Below are positions 29,960 to 38,540 of a stretch of 64,000 nt of DNA, piece by piece. This DNA comes from Galbibacter pacificus. Lineage in GTDB: Bacteria > Bacteroidota > Bacteroidia > Flavobacteriales > Flavobacteriaceae. The notes beneath the pieces were generated by a model, which saw nothing but the letters and a program-made list of their open reading frames with translations, was not told the origin of the DNA and searched no databases. The stretch spans positions 124,001 through 188,000 of the forward strand of contig NZ_JAQSVC010000001.1 of assembly GCF_029603165.1 (NCBI RefSeq), in the 5' to 3' direction. Numbering within the stretch: position 1 is the first letter of the stretch; the number at the start of each line of letters is the position of its first letter. The position numbers and the translations under genes were made by a program.

Positions 29960-30874
29960 ATGTTAACATTGCATATTAAAAATGAAACATCAAGACTACA
30001 GGCCGTTGTTTTGGGAACAGCAAAAAGCAATGGCCCTGTTCCATCCATTGAAGAAGCTTACGATCCAAAATCGTTGCAACACATAAAGGCTGGAACATAC
30101 CCCAAAGAAGAAGACATGGTGCCAGAAATGGAAGCATTTTCGGCTGTTTTAAAAAAATATAATGTTGAAGTGTTCCGTCCTGAACTAATAGAAAACTGCA
30201 ATCAAATATTTTCAAGGGACATTGCGTTTGTAATTGACGATTATTTTATAAAATCAAATATTTTACCGGACAGGGAAAAAGAACTGGATGCCATTCAGTA
30301 CGTAATAGACCAAATGAACCCGTCAAAAGTAATTACGCCCCCAGAAGAAGTCCATATAGAAGGTGGCGATGTAATGTTATGGAACGATTATGTATTTATA
30401 GGCACATACAAAGGCAAAGATTACCCCAACTACATTACGGCCAGGACCAATATGCACGGGGTACAATTTATAAAAGACATGTTCCCCGATAAAACGGTAA
30501 AAGAATTCGACCTGAACAAATCCAATACAATAGCCAGGGACAATGCCCTTCATTTAGACTGTTGTTTTCAGCCGGTAGGAAAAAACAAAGGGATTATACA
30601 TAAGGAAGGCTTCAGGGATTTGGCCGATTATGAATATTTGGTACGTTTGTTTGGCCACGAAAACCTGTTTCATATCAGCAAGGACGAAATGTATCATATG
30701 TTTAGCAATGTATTTTCCATAGACTCGAACATTGTAGTTTCAGAAAAAAACTTTACAAGGCTCAACAAATGGCTGCAAGAGCAGGACTTTACGGTAGAAG
30801 AAATACCTTATGCGGAAATTGCAAAGCAAGAAGGACTTTTACGCTGCTCTACAATGCCATTGATACGCAATTAA
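29960..30874 (+). CDS. Arginine-deiminase/amidinotransferase-family hydrolase
   Basis: The 304-residue protein belongs to the guanidino-group-modifying superfamily (arginine deiminase, dimethylarginine hydrolase, amidinotransferases). Family motifs are FSRD (84-87), HIEGGDV (132-138), the catalytic His in ALHLD (His198), and the nucleophile Cys296 in LLRCSTMPLIR, closest to the arginine deiminase CMSMP ending. It likely acts on arginine or a related guanidine, but the exact substrate cannot be assigned. It sits directly upstream of ctlX, a citrulline-processing relative, separated by a promoter-like box. Confidence 0.8.
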   Translation: MLTLHIKNETSRLQAVVLGTAKSNGPVPSIEEAYDPKSLQHIKAGTYPKEEDMVPEMEAFSAVLKKYNVEVFRPELIENCNQIFSRDIAFVIDDYFIKSNILPDREKELDAIQYVIDQMNPSKVITPPEEVHIEGGDVMLWNDYVFIGTYKGKDYPNYITARTNMHGVQFIKDMFPDKTVKEFDLNKSNTIARDNALHLDCCFQPVGKNKGIIHKEGFRDLADYEYLVRLFGHENLFHISKDEMYHMFSNVFSIDSNIVVSEKNFTRLNKWLQEQDFTVEEIPYAEIAKQEGLLRCSTMPLIRN

Positions 30875-30911
30875 CACGTATTTTACATTAGATAACTTCT
30901 ATCTTTATTTG

Positions 30912-30919
30912 TAGCTTTG
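30912..30919 (+). promoter_or_regulatory. -7 promoter box of ctlX
   Basis: TAGCTTTG at 30912-30919 matches TAnnTTTG exactly. The -33 element is not clear. A start near 30926 would give a leader of about 16 bases before the ATG at 30942, which supports that start over the in-frame TTG at 30930. Confidence 0.6.
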
Positions 30920-30941
30920 CGCGGTAAAATTGGATGTAGCT

Positions 30942-31874
30942 ATGCAACAAATCACCGATACAATTTTTATGGTACGGCCAGTAAGGTTTAGAATGAACGA
31001 ACAAACTGCCGTAAACAATTATTTTCAGGAAGATATAGACCTTTTAAACGAATCGGTCAATAAAAAGGCACAACAAGAGTTTGACGGGATGGTTAAAACC
31101 TTGAGGGAAGCAGGTATTAATGTTATTACCATTGACGATACACAGGAGCCCGACACGCCCGATTCTATATTTCCAAACAACTGGATTTCCACCCATGAAG
31201 ACGGAACGGTGGCTTTATATCCTATGTTTGCCGAAAATAGGAGGATGGAACGAAGGGAAGAAGTGTTGGAGAAACTAGAAAACAATGGTTTCCATATAGG
31301 TAATATAATGGATTATACTACTGCTGAAGATGAAGGGATATATTTGGAAGGCACCGGGAGTATTATTCTAGATAGGGTAAACCGAAAGGCGTATTGTGCC
31401 TTGTCGCCCAGGGCAGATGAAGATTTATTTATTGAGTTTTGTGAAGATTTTGAATATTTTCCGGTAATTTTTACCGCAAATCAAACAGTTGACGGGGCTC
31501 GAAAGGCAATATACCATACCAATGTTATGATGTGTGTTGGAGATAATTTTGCAGTAATCTGCTTGGATAGCATAGACGATAAGAAGGAACGTAAAAATGT
31601 TATTTCCCATTTAAAAAACGACGGAAAAGAAATTATAAACATTACCGAGGCCCAAGTTGCCGATTTTGCTGGGAATATGCTGCAAGTTCGCTCGGCAAAA
31701 GGAAAAAAATACTTGGTAATGAGCCAATCGGCACACGATAGCCTAACACCAGCACAAAAAACAGCTATTAACAAATATGCCAAGATACTATCGTCTAACC
31801 TAAATACCATTGAAACTTGTGGCGGCGGAAGTGCCCGTTGCATGATGGCAGAAGTATTTCTGCAAAAAAAATAG
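30942..31874 (+). CDS. ctlX: Citrulline utilization hydrolase CtlX
   Basis: CtlX is a guanidino-modifying-superfamily enzyme linked to citrulline breakdown. From the ATG at 30942 the protein is 310 residues (MQQITDTIFMVRPVRFRMNE). Family features are AVNNYFQ, PDSIFPNNWIS, EGTGSIILDR, YHTNVMMCVG (catalytic His) and the C-terminal GGGSARCMMAEVF with nucleophile Cys300. An in-frame TTG at 30930 would add only four residues. It follows an arginine-deiminase-like gene, suggesting a short arginine-to-citrulline-to-ornithine route. Confidence 0.9.
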   Translation: MQQITDTIFMVRPVRFRMNEQTAVNNYFQEDIDLLNESVNKKAQQEFDGMVKTLREAGINVITIDDTQEPDTPDSIFPNNWISTHEDGTVALYPMFAENRRMERREEVLEKLENNGFHIGNIMDYTTAEDEGIYLEGTGSIILDRVNRKAYCALSPRADEDLFIEFCEDFEYFPVIFTANQTVDGARKAIYHTNVMMCVGDNFAVICLDSIDDKKERKNVISHLKNDGKEIINITEAQVADFAGNMLQVRSAKGKKYLVMSQSAHDSLTPAQKTAINKYAKILSSNLNTIETCGGGSARCMMAEVFLQKK

Positions 31875-31913
31875 TATATTAGGGACCATCGCGATTTTTG
31901 ACACACAACGCTT

Positions 31914-32342
31914 ATGCTTTCAAAAAAAACTAAATATGGTTTAAAGGCACTTACTTACATGGCTAGAAAGGAAAGTAAGGCCCCAGTATTGATTTCGGAA
32001 ATAGCAGAAGAAGAAAACATATCCAAAAAATTTTTGGAAATTATTTTGCTTCAGCTAAAAAATAGTGGCTTCCTGGGTTCCAAAAAGGGAAAAGGAGGCG
32101 GCTATTACCTAATCCGGGAACCCGAGAAAATCACGATTGCCTCTTTAATCAGGGTTTTGGAAGGGCCAATAGCCATGCTTCCCTGTGTGAGTTTAAATTT
32201 CTATGAAAAATGCGACGACTGTAAAAATGAAGAAACATGTTCGTTGAGCAAGCTTATGATAGAAGTTCGTGACAGCACACTTAAAATACTTGAAAATAAA
32301 AGTTTGGCCGATCTTACACAATCCACCATAACTTCGTTATAA
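31914..32342 (+). CDS. Rrf2-family transcriptional regulator
   Basis: The 142-residue protein is a winged-helix Rrf2 regulator (MLSKKTKYGLKALTYMAR; ISKKFLEIILLQLKNSGFL; KGGGYYLIREPEKITIASLIRVLEGP). It has four cysteines after the DNA-binding domain (Cys91, Cys100, Cys103, Cys109), in the region where IscR and related proteins hold an Fe-S cluster or sense cysteine supply. It lies 109 bases upstream of a cysH-like gene, so control of sulfur assimilation is a reasonable inference. The ligand is unknown. Confidence 0.93.
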   Translation: MLSKKTKYGLKALTYMARKESKAPVLISEIAEEENISKKFLEIILLQLKNSGFLGSKKGKGGGYYLIREPEKITIASLIRVLEGPIAMLPCVSLNFYEKCDDCKNEETCSLSKLMIEVRDSTLKILENKSLADLTQSTITSL

Positions 32343-32418
32343 TCAATGTTTTACTTTTTTAATTAAAAACTTCGTGTGATTTTTTTGTTAAAAACCTACT
32401 TAATTACTAGACTATTAA

Positions 32419-32426
32419 TATCTTTG
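32419..32426 (+). promoter_or_regulatory. -7 promoter box of the cysH-like gene
   Basis: TATCTTTG matches TAnnTTTG and lies 25 bases before the ATG. A short AT-rich dyad (TTAAT at 32400-32404, ATTAA at 32414-32418) abuts it and could bind the neighbouring Rrf2 regulator; that is speculative. Confidence 0.55.
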
Positions 32427-32451
32427 CTTTTTGGATTAGATATTAAGTGTC

Positions 32452-33063
32452 ATGAATTTAAAAGAAATAAATAAGGAACTTAGCAACAAAACACCCGAAG
32501 AAATAGTAGCCTGGGCAATTGAGCAAGCAAAAAAGCCGGTTGTTACTACCAATTTTCGTCCGTATGAGGCTTCTATTTTGCATGCTACCACTTCAATTAA
32601 AAAGGATATTCCTGTAATTTGGTGCGATACCGGTTATAATACCAATAAAACATACCTGCATGCAGAACGTTTAATTGATGCACTGCAACTTCAAATAAAA
32701 TTATACGTTCCCCGGCAAACATCGGCGTACCGCGATGCTGTTATGGGGATTCCGCATATAGATAGTCCACAGCATAAAATATTTACCGAGCAGGTAAAAC
32801 TGGAACCTTTTAGGCGTGCCATGGAAGAAAACAAGCCCGATGTTTGGTTTACCAATTTACGCAAAGGCCAAACTGCATTTAGGGATACATTGGATATTGT
32901 AACGCAAGACGACAATGGCGTGTTAAAAGTGAGCCCCTTTTTCTATTGGACCGATGAAGAACTTGATGCCTACTTGGAAGAACATAACCTTGAAAACGAG
33001 TTTAAATACTTCGATCCCACAAAGGTATTGGATAACCGGGAGTGCGGGCTGCATGTTAGCTAA
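32452..33063 (+). CDS. cysH: Phosphoadenylyl-sulfate reductase (CysH-like)
   Basis: CysH-type enzymes reduce activated sulfate (PAPS or APS) to sulfite in assimilation. The 203-residue protein has the PP-loop-like start TTNFRPYEASILHATT, the nucleotide segment VIWCDTGYNTNKTY, the WFTNLRKGQTAFRDTLD region and the catalytic-cysteine tail ECGLHVS (Cys198). The double-Cys motifs of 4Fe-4S APS reductases are not seen, so a thioredoxin-dependent PAPS-type enzyme is more likely. It is shorter than the usual 230-240 residues. cysD, cysN and sulfite reductase genes are not adjacent. Confidence 0.85.
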   Translation: MNLKEINKELSNKTPEEIVAWAIEQAKKPVVTTNFRPYEASILHATTSIKKDIPVIWCDTGYNTNKTYLHAERLIDALQLQIKLYVPRQTSAYRDAVMGIPHIDSPQHKIFTEQVKLEPFRRAMEENKPDVWFTNLRKGQTAFRDTLDIVTQDDNGVLKVSPFFYWTDEELDAYLEEHNLENEFKYFDPTKVLDNRECGLHVS

Positions 33064-33091
33064 AAGCTAGAAAACACTAAAAAACAATAAA

Positions 33092-33129
33092 ACCCCAATA
33101 AAGTTTTGTACTTTGTTGGGGTATTTTTT
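33092..33129 (+). terminator. Intrinsic terminator after cysH
   Basis: ACCCCAA (33092-33098) pairs with TTGGGGT (33116-33122), with an inner AAG/CTT pairing, followed by A and six Ts (33124-33129). It closes the Rrf2-cysH region. Confidence 0.85.
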
Positions 33130-33162
33130 AATTGATAATGGAGGTTTTTCCCGTTAGTTTAC

Positions 33163-33199
33163 TAAAGAAAAAAGCCACATATTTTAAAATATGCGGCTT
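33163..33199 (-). terminator. Intrinsic terminator on the minus strand
   Basis: AAGCC (33172-33176) with GGCTT (33195-33199) and CATATTTT with AAAATATG (33178-33193) form a long near-perfect stem. On the minus strand the 3' arm runs into TTTTCTTTAG (33171 downward). On the plus strand no T run follows. It therefore terminates minus-strand RNA, although no minus-strand gene had an obvious place here except the mini-ORF at 33209-33280. Confidence 0.7.
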
Positions 33200-33208
33200 C
33201 AGGATTAA

Positions 33209-33280
33209 TTATTGAGGGTTTAATCGAAAATTTCTATAATTGGGATGTTTTTCTTTTATGTTAATACATGTTTTTAGCAT
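33209..33280 (-). CDS. Candidate 23-residue mini-gene with strong Shine-Dalgarno site
   Basis: On the minus strand AAAAAAGGAG lies 5 bases before an ATG (33280-33278) opening a 23-codon ORF: MLKTCINIKEKHPNYRN then FRLNPQ, stop at 33211-33209. A terminator follows 10 bases later (33199-33172). A -7-like box TATATTTA (33341-33334, one base off TAnnTTTG) lies upstream, giving a transcript of roughly 150 bases. Strong Shine-Dalgarno sites are rare in this window. It could be a real small peptide, a leader peptide, or part of a small RNA. I do not recognise the peptide. Confidence 0.4.
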   Translation of the reverse strand: MLKTCINIKEKHPNYRNFRLNPQ

Positions 33281-33333
33281 TAAATCTCCTTTTTTAGGGC
33301 ATAAAAACAAGATGTATTTTTATTAATTCAATG

Positions 33334-33392
33334 TAAATATACAAAAAAACATAGTTTATATACTACAAATATCAAATATTTTTTGATATTTG
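33334..33392. promoter_or_regulatory. Inverted repeat between the mini-gene and the amidase gene
   Basis: CAAATATCAAA (33366-33376) and TTTGATATTTG (33382-33392) are perfect 11-bp arms around a 5-base centre. The dyad lies upstream of both the minus-strand mini-ORF (box at 33341-33334) and the plus-strand amidase gene, so it looks like a shared operator. The rest of 33281-33457 is AT-rich without another gene. Confidence 0.5.
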
Positions 33393-33457
33393 CAAGGTTA
33401 TAATGTATTTCAGTTGAAATATTTATGATAAGATTAATCATATTAATACATTTATAT

Positions 33458-34138
33458 ATGCTGAGAAAATTACCCAATTATTTAATTGTTTTAGGAAGTT
33501 TATTGTGTACGGTAACGTTTGTAACTTCTTGTAAGCCTGCAATGGTCCATGAAAAAATTATCTTTAATGAGCAGAGAAACAAACTCAGTTTACAATATTT
33601 AAAAGAGCGGTACCACATGGTTCAGGATACACCAACAATAGTTCCCCGTATGGTCGTTGTACATTGGACGGCGATACCTACTTTTCAAAAATCTTTTGAT
33701 GCCTTTTACGAACCTACTTTGCCGCCCAACAGAAAGGGTATTTCGGGTGCGGGCACGCTTAATGTTTCTTCTCAATTTTTAATAGATAGGGATGGAACCA
33801 TTTATCAACTTATGCCCGAAACACTTATGGCAAGACATGTAATTGGCCTGAATTACTGTGCAATTGGCATTGAAAATGTGGGAGGCACTAAAAGTACACC
33901 CCTAACCGATGAACAACTAAAATCCAACATCCGCCTGATAAAATATTTAAAAAAGAAGTATACCATAGACTATGTAATTGGTCATTATGAATATACTTTG
34001 TTTGAAAATACAGACCTATGGCGTGAAACCGATGCGAATTACCGAACTGAAAAAACAGATCCGGGTGAAGAATTCATGGAGAAAATTAGGTACGGGGTTC
34101 GTAAATTAGACTTAAAACCATTGCCAACTAATAATTAA
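33458..34138 (+). CDS. N-acetylmuramoyl-L-alanine amidase, lipoprotein
   Basis: Amidase_2 enzymes cut the bond between muramic acid and the stem peptide of peptidoglycan. From the ATG at 33458 the protein is 226 residues with a lipoprotein signal (MLRKLPNYLIVLGSLLCTVT then FVTSC, lipidated Cys25); the upstream ATG at 33425 would spoil the signal. Zinc ligands are visible as His69 (VVVHWT), His176 (VIGHYEY) and Asp201 (KTDPGEEF). Its site is therefore the periplasmic side of a membrane. It lies 12 bases before an M14 peptidase gene, and both act on the envelope. Confidence 0.9.
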   Translation: MLRKLPNYLIVLGSLLCTVTFVTSCKPAMVHEKIIFNEQRNKLSLQYLKERYHMVQDTPTIVPRMVVVHWTAIPTFQKSFDAFYEPTLPPNRKGISGAGTLNVSSQFLIDRDGTIYQLMPETLMARHVIGLNYCAIGIENVGGTKSTPLTDEQLKSNIRLIKYLKKKYTIDYVIGHYEYTLFENTDLWRETDANYRTEKTDPGEEFMEKIRYGVRKLDLKPLPTNN

Positions 34139-34150
34139 AACATAAAACTC

Positions 34151-35620
34151 ATGAAAAACCATATACGAAACCTGTTGTCGCTATGTATTTGCATAGGTGC
34201 TTTTCAGGTGCTTCAGGCTCAGGACTTTTACAATAAATTGTATAATACGTATAATACATATAAAGAAGAAAGCATTAAAACACGTAGGTTTACCCATGAC
34301 CAAATTATGCCATTGATTACTGTTTTAAAAAACAAGCCTTTTTTTGAAGTAAGCCGGGTAGGGACTTCCATAAAGGGAAAAAGCCTTAATTTAATTAGTA
34401 TCGGCCAGGGAAGTACAGACGTGTTTTTGTGGTCGCAAATGCATGGCGATGAATCTACGGCAACCATGGCTATTTTTGACATTATAAATTTCTTCCGGTC
34501 GGATGATTTTAAAGACGAAAAGCAAGAAATGCTGTCAAACCTTCGCATCCATTTTTTACCGATGCTGAACCCAGACGGCGCCGAACTTTTTACACGCCGA
34601 AATGCCTTGGGGATAGATGTTAACCGCGATGCGCTCCGCTTGCAATCCCCGGAAGGGAAAACCCTAAAAAGGGTCCGCGATAGTCTGGAAGCCGATTTTG
34701 GTTTCAATCTTCATGACCAGAGCACCTATTACAATGCCAATAGAACTCCAAAGCCCGCTACCATTTCGTATTTGGCACCTGCTTTTAATTATGAAAAAGA
34801 TATAAACGATGTGCGCAAAAGGGCCATAAAACTTATTGGCTACATGAACAATATCCTGCAACAATATGCGCCCGGACAAGTAGGAAGGTACAACGACGAT
34901 TTTGAGCCAAGGGCTTTTGGTGATAATATTCAAAAATGGGGAACAAGTACCGTATTGATAGAATCCGGTGGTTACCCTAACGACCCGGAAAAGCAAGAAA
35001 TTAGAAAACTTAATTTCGTAACCATACTTTCTGCTATTTATGCCATTGCCAATAAGGAATATGAAAAAGTTCCGCAGGAAGTGTATTTTAAAATTCCCGA
35101 AAACGACCGTAAACTTTTCGACTTAAAGTTAACCGGAGTTCAATACGAATTGCTGGAAAAAACATATACTGTAGATTTAGGTATAAACACCCACGAAGTG
35201 TCCGCACATAACCCGAATGGATATTTCGACAGGGGCGGCATTGCAGATATGGGCGACCTTTCTACCTATTATGGGTACCGCGAATTGGATGCTTCTGCAT
35301 ACCATGTTGTTCCCGCAAAAGTATACCCAAAAGCAATGCACTCTGTTGGGGAACTCATGGAAAATGGTATTAAATGGCTTTTAAAAGACGGTTATGCTTA
35401 CGTGGTAGTAAAAAATATCCCTGCCGATATGGATGCATCATCGGTGCCGGTACATATTTTGGCCGAAGAAAAACCTATTCAGTTTAGTTTGCATGTAGGA
35501 GCAAATCCTACATTTTTCCTTCAAAAAGATGGAAAACTACAATATTTGATAATTAATGGCTTTCTGGTAGATTTGGAGCAACCAGAGAAGGGTTTTGGAA
35601 ATGCATTGATTTATAAATAA
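34151..35620 (+). CDS. M14-family zinc carboxypeptidase, secreted
   Basis: This 489-residue protein is a zinc metallocarboxypeptidase. The signal peptide (residues 1-24, ending LQAQ) exports it. The zinc motif HGDE is at 98-101, followed by LNPDGAELFTRRNALGIDVNRDA (substrate-binding Asn-Arg), the third ligand in FGFNLHDQS, and the catalytic Glu in VLIESGGYPND. A C-terminal region of about 150 residues has no motif I know. It probably forms an operon with the amidase gene 12 bases upstream, which suggests peptidoglycan-peptide turnover or peptide feeding. Confidence 0.92.
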   Translation: MKNHIRNLLSLCICIGAFQVLQAQDFYNKLYNTYNTYKEESIKTRRFTHDQIMPLITVLKNKPFFEVSRVGTSIKGKSLNLISIGQGSTDVFLWSQMHGDESTATMAIFDIINFFRSDDFKDEKQEMLSNLRIHFLPMLNPDGAELFTRRNALGIDVNRDALRLQSPEGKTLKRVRDSLEADFGFNLHDQSTYYNANRTPKPATISYLAPAFNYEKDINDVRKRAIKLIGYMNNILQQYAPGQVGRYNDDFEPRAFGDNIQKWGTSTVLIESGGYPNDPEKQEIRKLNFVTILSAIYAIANKEYEKVPQEVYFKIPENDRKLFDLKLTGVQYELLEKTYTVDLGINTHEVSAHNPNGYFDRGGIADMGDLSTYYGYRELDASAYHVVPAKVYPKAMHSVGELMENGIKWLLKDGYAYVVVKNIPADMDASSVPVHILAEEKPIQFSLHVGANPTFFLQKDGKLQYLIINGFLVDLEQPEKGFGNALIYK

Positions 35621-35698
35621 TTGATTTGCAGTGTATTAAATAATTGTAAAAAACAAAAATATTTTTATTTTTTATATTCAATACATCTAAATAAACAC

Positions 35699-35706
35699 TA
35701 CCTTTG
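35699..35706 (+). promoter_or_regulatory. -7 promoter box of typA
   Basis: TACCTTTG matches TAnnTTTG, 23 bases before the ATG; no clear -33 TTG is seen. A small hairpin CCCTT/AAGGG (35709-35724) falls at the predicted 5' end of the mRNA. Confidence 0.6.
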
Positions 35707-35729
35707 CGCCCTTAAAATAAAGGGTTTAT

Positions 35730-37535
35730 ATGACAGCCATTAAGAATATTGCAATTATCGCACACGTTGACCACGGAAAAACAACCTTGGTGGATAAGAT
35801 TTTACATCATTGCGAACTTTTCAGGGATAACCAAGAAACAGGGGAGCTAATCCTTGATAACAACGACCTTGAAAGGGAACGTGGAATTACAATTCTTTCC
35901 AAAAACGTTTCGGTAATGTACAAGGACACGAAAATTAACATTATCGACACCCCCGGGCACGCCGATTTTGGTGGTGAAGTAGAGCGTGTTTTAAATATGG
36001 CAGACGGTGTGTTGCTATTGGTAGACGCCTTTGAAGGCCCTATGCCGCAAACCCGTTTTGTGTTGCAAAAGGCCATTTCTATGAAGTTGAAGCCTATTGT
36101 GGTCGTAAACAAAGTAGATAAAGAAAACTGTACGCCCGATGAGGTGCATGAAGCCGTTTTTGATTTGATGTTTGAACTTGGCGCAGAAGAATGGCAGTTG
36201 GATTTTCCAACAGTATACGGTTCTGCCAAAAACAATTGGATGTCTGATGATTGGCAAAACCCAACAGAAAATATAGAGCCACTGCTGGATATGGTAGTGG
36301 AGCACATTCCTTCGCCAAAAGTAGAAGAAGGTTCTACACAAATGTTGATAACGTCTTTAGACTTTTCTTCCTTTACCGGAAGGATTGCCATTGGACGTCT
36401 ACAACGCGGAATTCTAAAAGCTGGAATGAACGTTTCTTTGGTGAAAAGGGACGGTAGCATAACGAAATCAAGGATTAAAGAACTACATGTTTTTGATGGC
36501 CTTGGCCGCAAAAAAGTTGACGAAGTGGTAGCTGGCGACATTTGTGCCATTGCCGGACTGGAAGGTTTTGAAATTGGAGATACCATTGCCGACTTTGAAA
36601 ACCCCGAAGGGCTTCCAACTATTGCTATCGATGAGCCTACCATGAGCATGCTCTTTACCATTAACGATTCTCCTTTCTTTGGTAAAGACGGTAAGTTTGT
36701 TACTTCAAGGCATATTAAGGAGCGTTTGGAGAAAGAATTGGAGAAAAATTTGGCATTGCGTGTAGAGGCAACCGACAGCGCCGATAAATTTATGGTTTTC
36801 GGTCGTGGGGTATTGCACTTATCCGTTTTGATAGAAACCATGCGCCGCGAAGGCTACGAACTTCAAATTGGGCAGCCACAAGTTATCATTAAAGAAATAG
36901 ATGGTAAAAAATGCGAGCCTATTGAAGAGCTTACTATTGATTTGCCCGAAGATGTTTCTGGTAAAGCCGTAGAAATGGTAACACTTCGTAAAGGTGAAAT
37001 GTTGAGTATGGAACCTAAAGGAGACCGTATGAACATTACTTTTAACATCCCGTCAAGGGGTATAATAGGGTTGCGTAACCAGTTGTTAACGGCCACTGCT
37101 GGAGAAGCCATAATGAACCACCGTTTCTTGGAATATCAACCATACAAAGGAGATATCCCGGGAAGAAATAACGGATCGTTAATTTCTATGGAAAACGGAA
37201 AAGCAATTCCATATTCAATTGATAAATTACAAGATAGGGGTAAATTTTTCGTGGATCCTAATGAAGAAATATACGAAGGACAGGTTGTTGGAGAGAATTC
37301 ACGTAGTGATGATATGACGGTAAATATCACCAAAACCAAAAAATTATCAAATGTTCGTTCTTCCGGAGCAGATGACAAAGCAAAAATTGTACCTGCTATT
37401 AAGTTCTCATTGGAAGAAGCCTTGGAATACATTCAAAAAGATGAATATGTGGAGGTAACGCCAAAAACAATGCGTATCCGTAAGATTTATTTAAAAGAAG
37501 TAGACCGTAAACGAATGGGCAAACAAATAGGATAG
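35730..37535 (+). CDS. typA: GTP-binding protein TypA/BipA
   Basis: TypA/BipA is a ribosome-binding GTPase related to EF-G that acts in 50S assembly and stress growth. The 601-residue protein has G1 AHVDHGKTT (about 11-19), RGITI, G3 DTPGHADFGGEVER, and G4 NKVD. The C-terminal BipA-specific part has MEPKGDRMNITFNIPSRGIIG and ends with RIRKIYLKEVDRKRMGK. It is a monocistronic gene flanked by a -7 box and a terminator. Confidence 0.98.
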   Translation: MTAIKNIAIIAHVDHGKTTLVDKILHHCELFRDNQETGELILDNNDLERERGITILSKNVSVMYKDTKINIIDTPGHADFGGEVERVLNMADGVLLLVDAFEGPMPQTRFVLQKAISMKLKPIVVVNKVDKENCTPDEVHEAVFDLMFELGAEEWQLDFPTVYGSAKNNWMSDDWQNPTENIEPLLDMVVEHIPSPKVEEGSTQMLITSLDFSSFTGRIAIGRLQRGILKAGMNVSLVKRDGSITKSRIKELHVFDGLGRKKVDEVVAGDICAIAGLEGFEIGDTIADFENPEGLPTIAIDEPTMSMLFTINDSPFFGKDGKFVTSRHIKERLEKELEKNLALRVEATDSADKFMVFGRGVLHLSVLIETMRREGYELQIGQPQVIIKEIDGKKCEPIEELTIDLPEDVSGKAVEMVTLRKGEMLSMEPKGDRMNITFNIPSRGIIGLRNQLLTATAGEAIMNHRFLEYQPYKGDIPGRNNGSLISMENGKAIPYSIDKLQDRGKFFVDPNEEIYEGQVVGENSRSDDMTVNITKTKKLSNVRSSGADDKAKIVPAIKFSLEEALEYIQKDEYVEVTPKTMRIRKIYLKEVDRKRMGKQIG

Positions 37536-37566
37536 TCTATCCGTTTGTCAATAAGTTCAATATAAA

Positions 37567-37606
37567 ACATCCCAAAAGTTTAAACCTTTGGGGTGTTTGT
37601 TTTTTT
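37567..37606. terminator. Bidirectional terminator between typA and the ROK gene
   Basis: ACATCCCAAA (37567-37576) pairs with CTTTGGGGTGT (37586-37596), with a G-U pair and a small bulge, then TTTGTTTTTTT. It lies between convergent genes, 31 bases after typA and 15 before the ROK stop, and likely serves both. Confidence 0.75.
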
Positions 37607-37620
37607 GGAGGATACTGTTT

Positions 37621-38373
37621 TTAAAACTTGACCGAAGCCAATGCTTTAGCAGCATAAGCAGCACCAATTATACCAGCTTCGTTAAGGGTTTCAGCTTGTA
37701 TTACAGGAGTTTTTACTTTTAAATATTTTTCATATTCGTCAAAATATTTACTGCCTCCGCCACCAATAATAAATAAGTCGGGACAAACAATAAGTTCCAC
37801 ATGGTCGAGGAATTTATTAAACCGCTTTCCCCATTTTTTAAAACTCATGTCTTTTTTCTTCCGAACGGAATTGGCGGCATAATCTTCAATATTCTTATAT
37901 TTTTTATAATACATCTGCCCAAGTTCGAAGTTAGGGATCAGGTTTCCGTTAAAAAAAGCACCGCTCCCGAGACCGGTTCCTACGGTAATGGTAAGTACAA
38001 AACCTTTTTTCCCTTTTCCGGCACCAAAATTAATTTCTGCAATACCGGCCGCATCGGCGTCATTTACAACAATAAAGGGTAGTCCGGTTACGCTTTCAAA
38101 GAGTTCATCAACATTTACTCCTACCCATTTGCTATGCAAGTTGCTTGAAGTAATCACAATGCTGTTTTTAATGGACGATGGAAATCCGCACCCAACAGGA
38201 CCGTTCCATTTAAAATGGTCCACGATGGCTTTAATAACTTTGGACATTGCTTCCGGTGTGGCCGGGCGTGGCGTGTCTATGCGGAATCTTTCAGTAAGTA
38301 AAACCCCTTTTTTTATATCTACAATGGCCCCTTTCATGCCAGAAGCCCCAACATCTATTCCTAAAACTTCCAT
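37621..38373 (-). CDS. ROK-family sugar kinase, polyphosphate-glucokinase-like
   Basis: The 250-residue protein is an actin-fold sugar kinase. It has the N-terminal phosphate loop GIDVGASGMKGAIVD, the catalytic-Asp segment VVNDADAAGIAEINFG, and the second phosphate loop TITVGTGLGSGAF. The sequence PNFELGQMYYKKYKNIEDYAA at the ROK ELGH position resembles polyphosphate-dependent glucokinases, which lack the full zinc site. The C-terminal region has FIIGGGGSKYFDEY. It probably makes glucose 6-phosphate from glucose and polyphosphate or ATP; the donor is inferred. Confidence 0.82.
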   Translation of the reverse strand: MEVLGIDVGASGMKGAIVDIKKGVLLTERFRIDTPRPATPEAMSKVIKAIVDHFKWNGPVGCGFPSSIKNSIVITSSNLHSKWVGVNVDELFESVTGLPFIVVNDADAAGIAEINFGAGKGKKGFVLTITVGTGLGSGAFFNGNLIPNFELGQMYYKKYKNIEDYAANSVRKKKDMSFKKWGKRFNKFLDHVELIVCPDLFIIGGGGSKYFDEYEKYLKVKTPVIQAETLNEAGIIGAAYAAKALASVKF

Positions 38374-38540
38374 GGATTGTTTTTTCTGATAAAGAAATCT
38401 TTTGATGTAAAAATAATGGATTGTTATTATTAATCAATATTTTTTGTCTTTTTTATAAAAATAATCACCTTTTTTATAGAAACTGATGATTATCTTGACA
38501 AAGAATTGTAGCTTAATGTGTAATAATTAAAAAAGCTTAT

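Noticed and set aside
35807-36841. A 344-codon open frame on the minus strand opposite typA
   Set aside because: It lies wholly antisense to the well-supported typA gene, has Ser/Ile-rich composition typical of a reverse-strand shadow, and shows no family motif.
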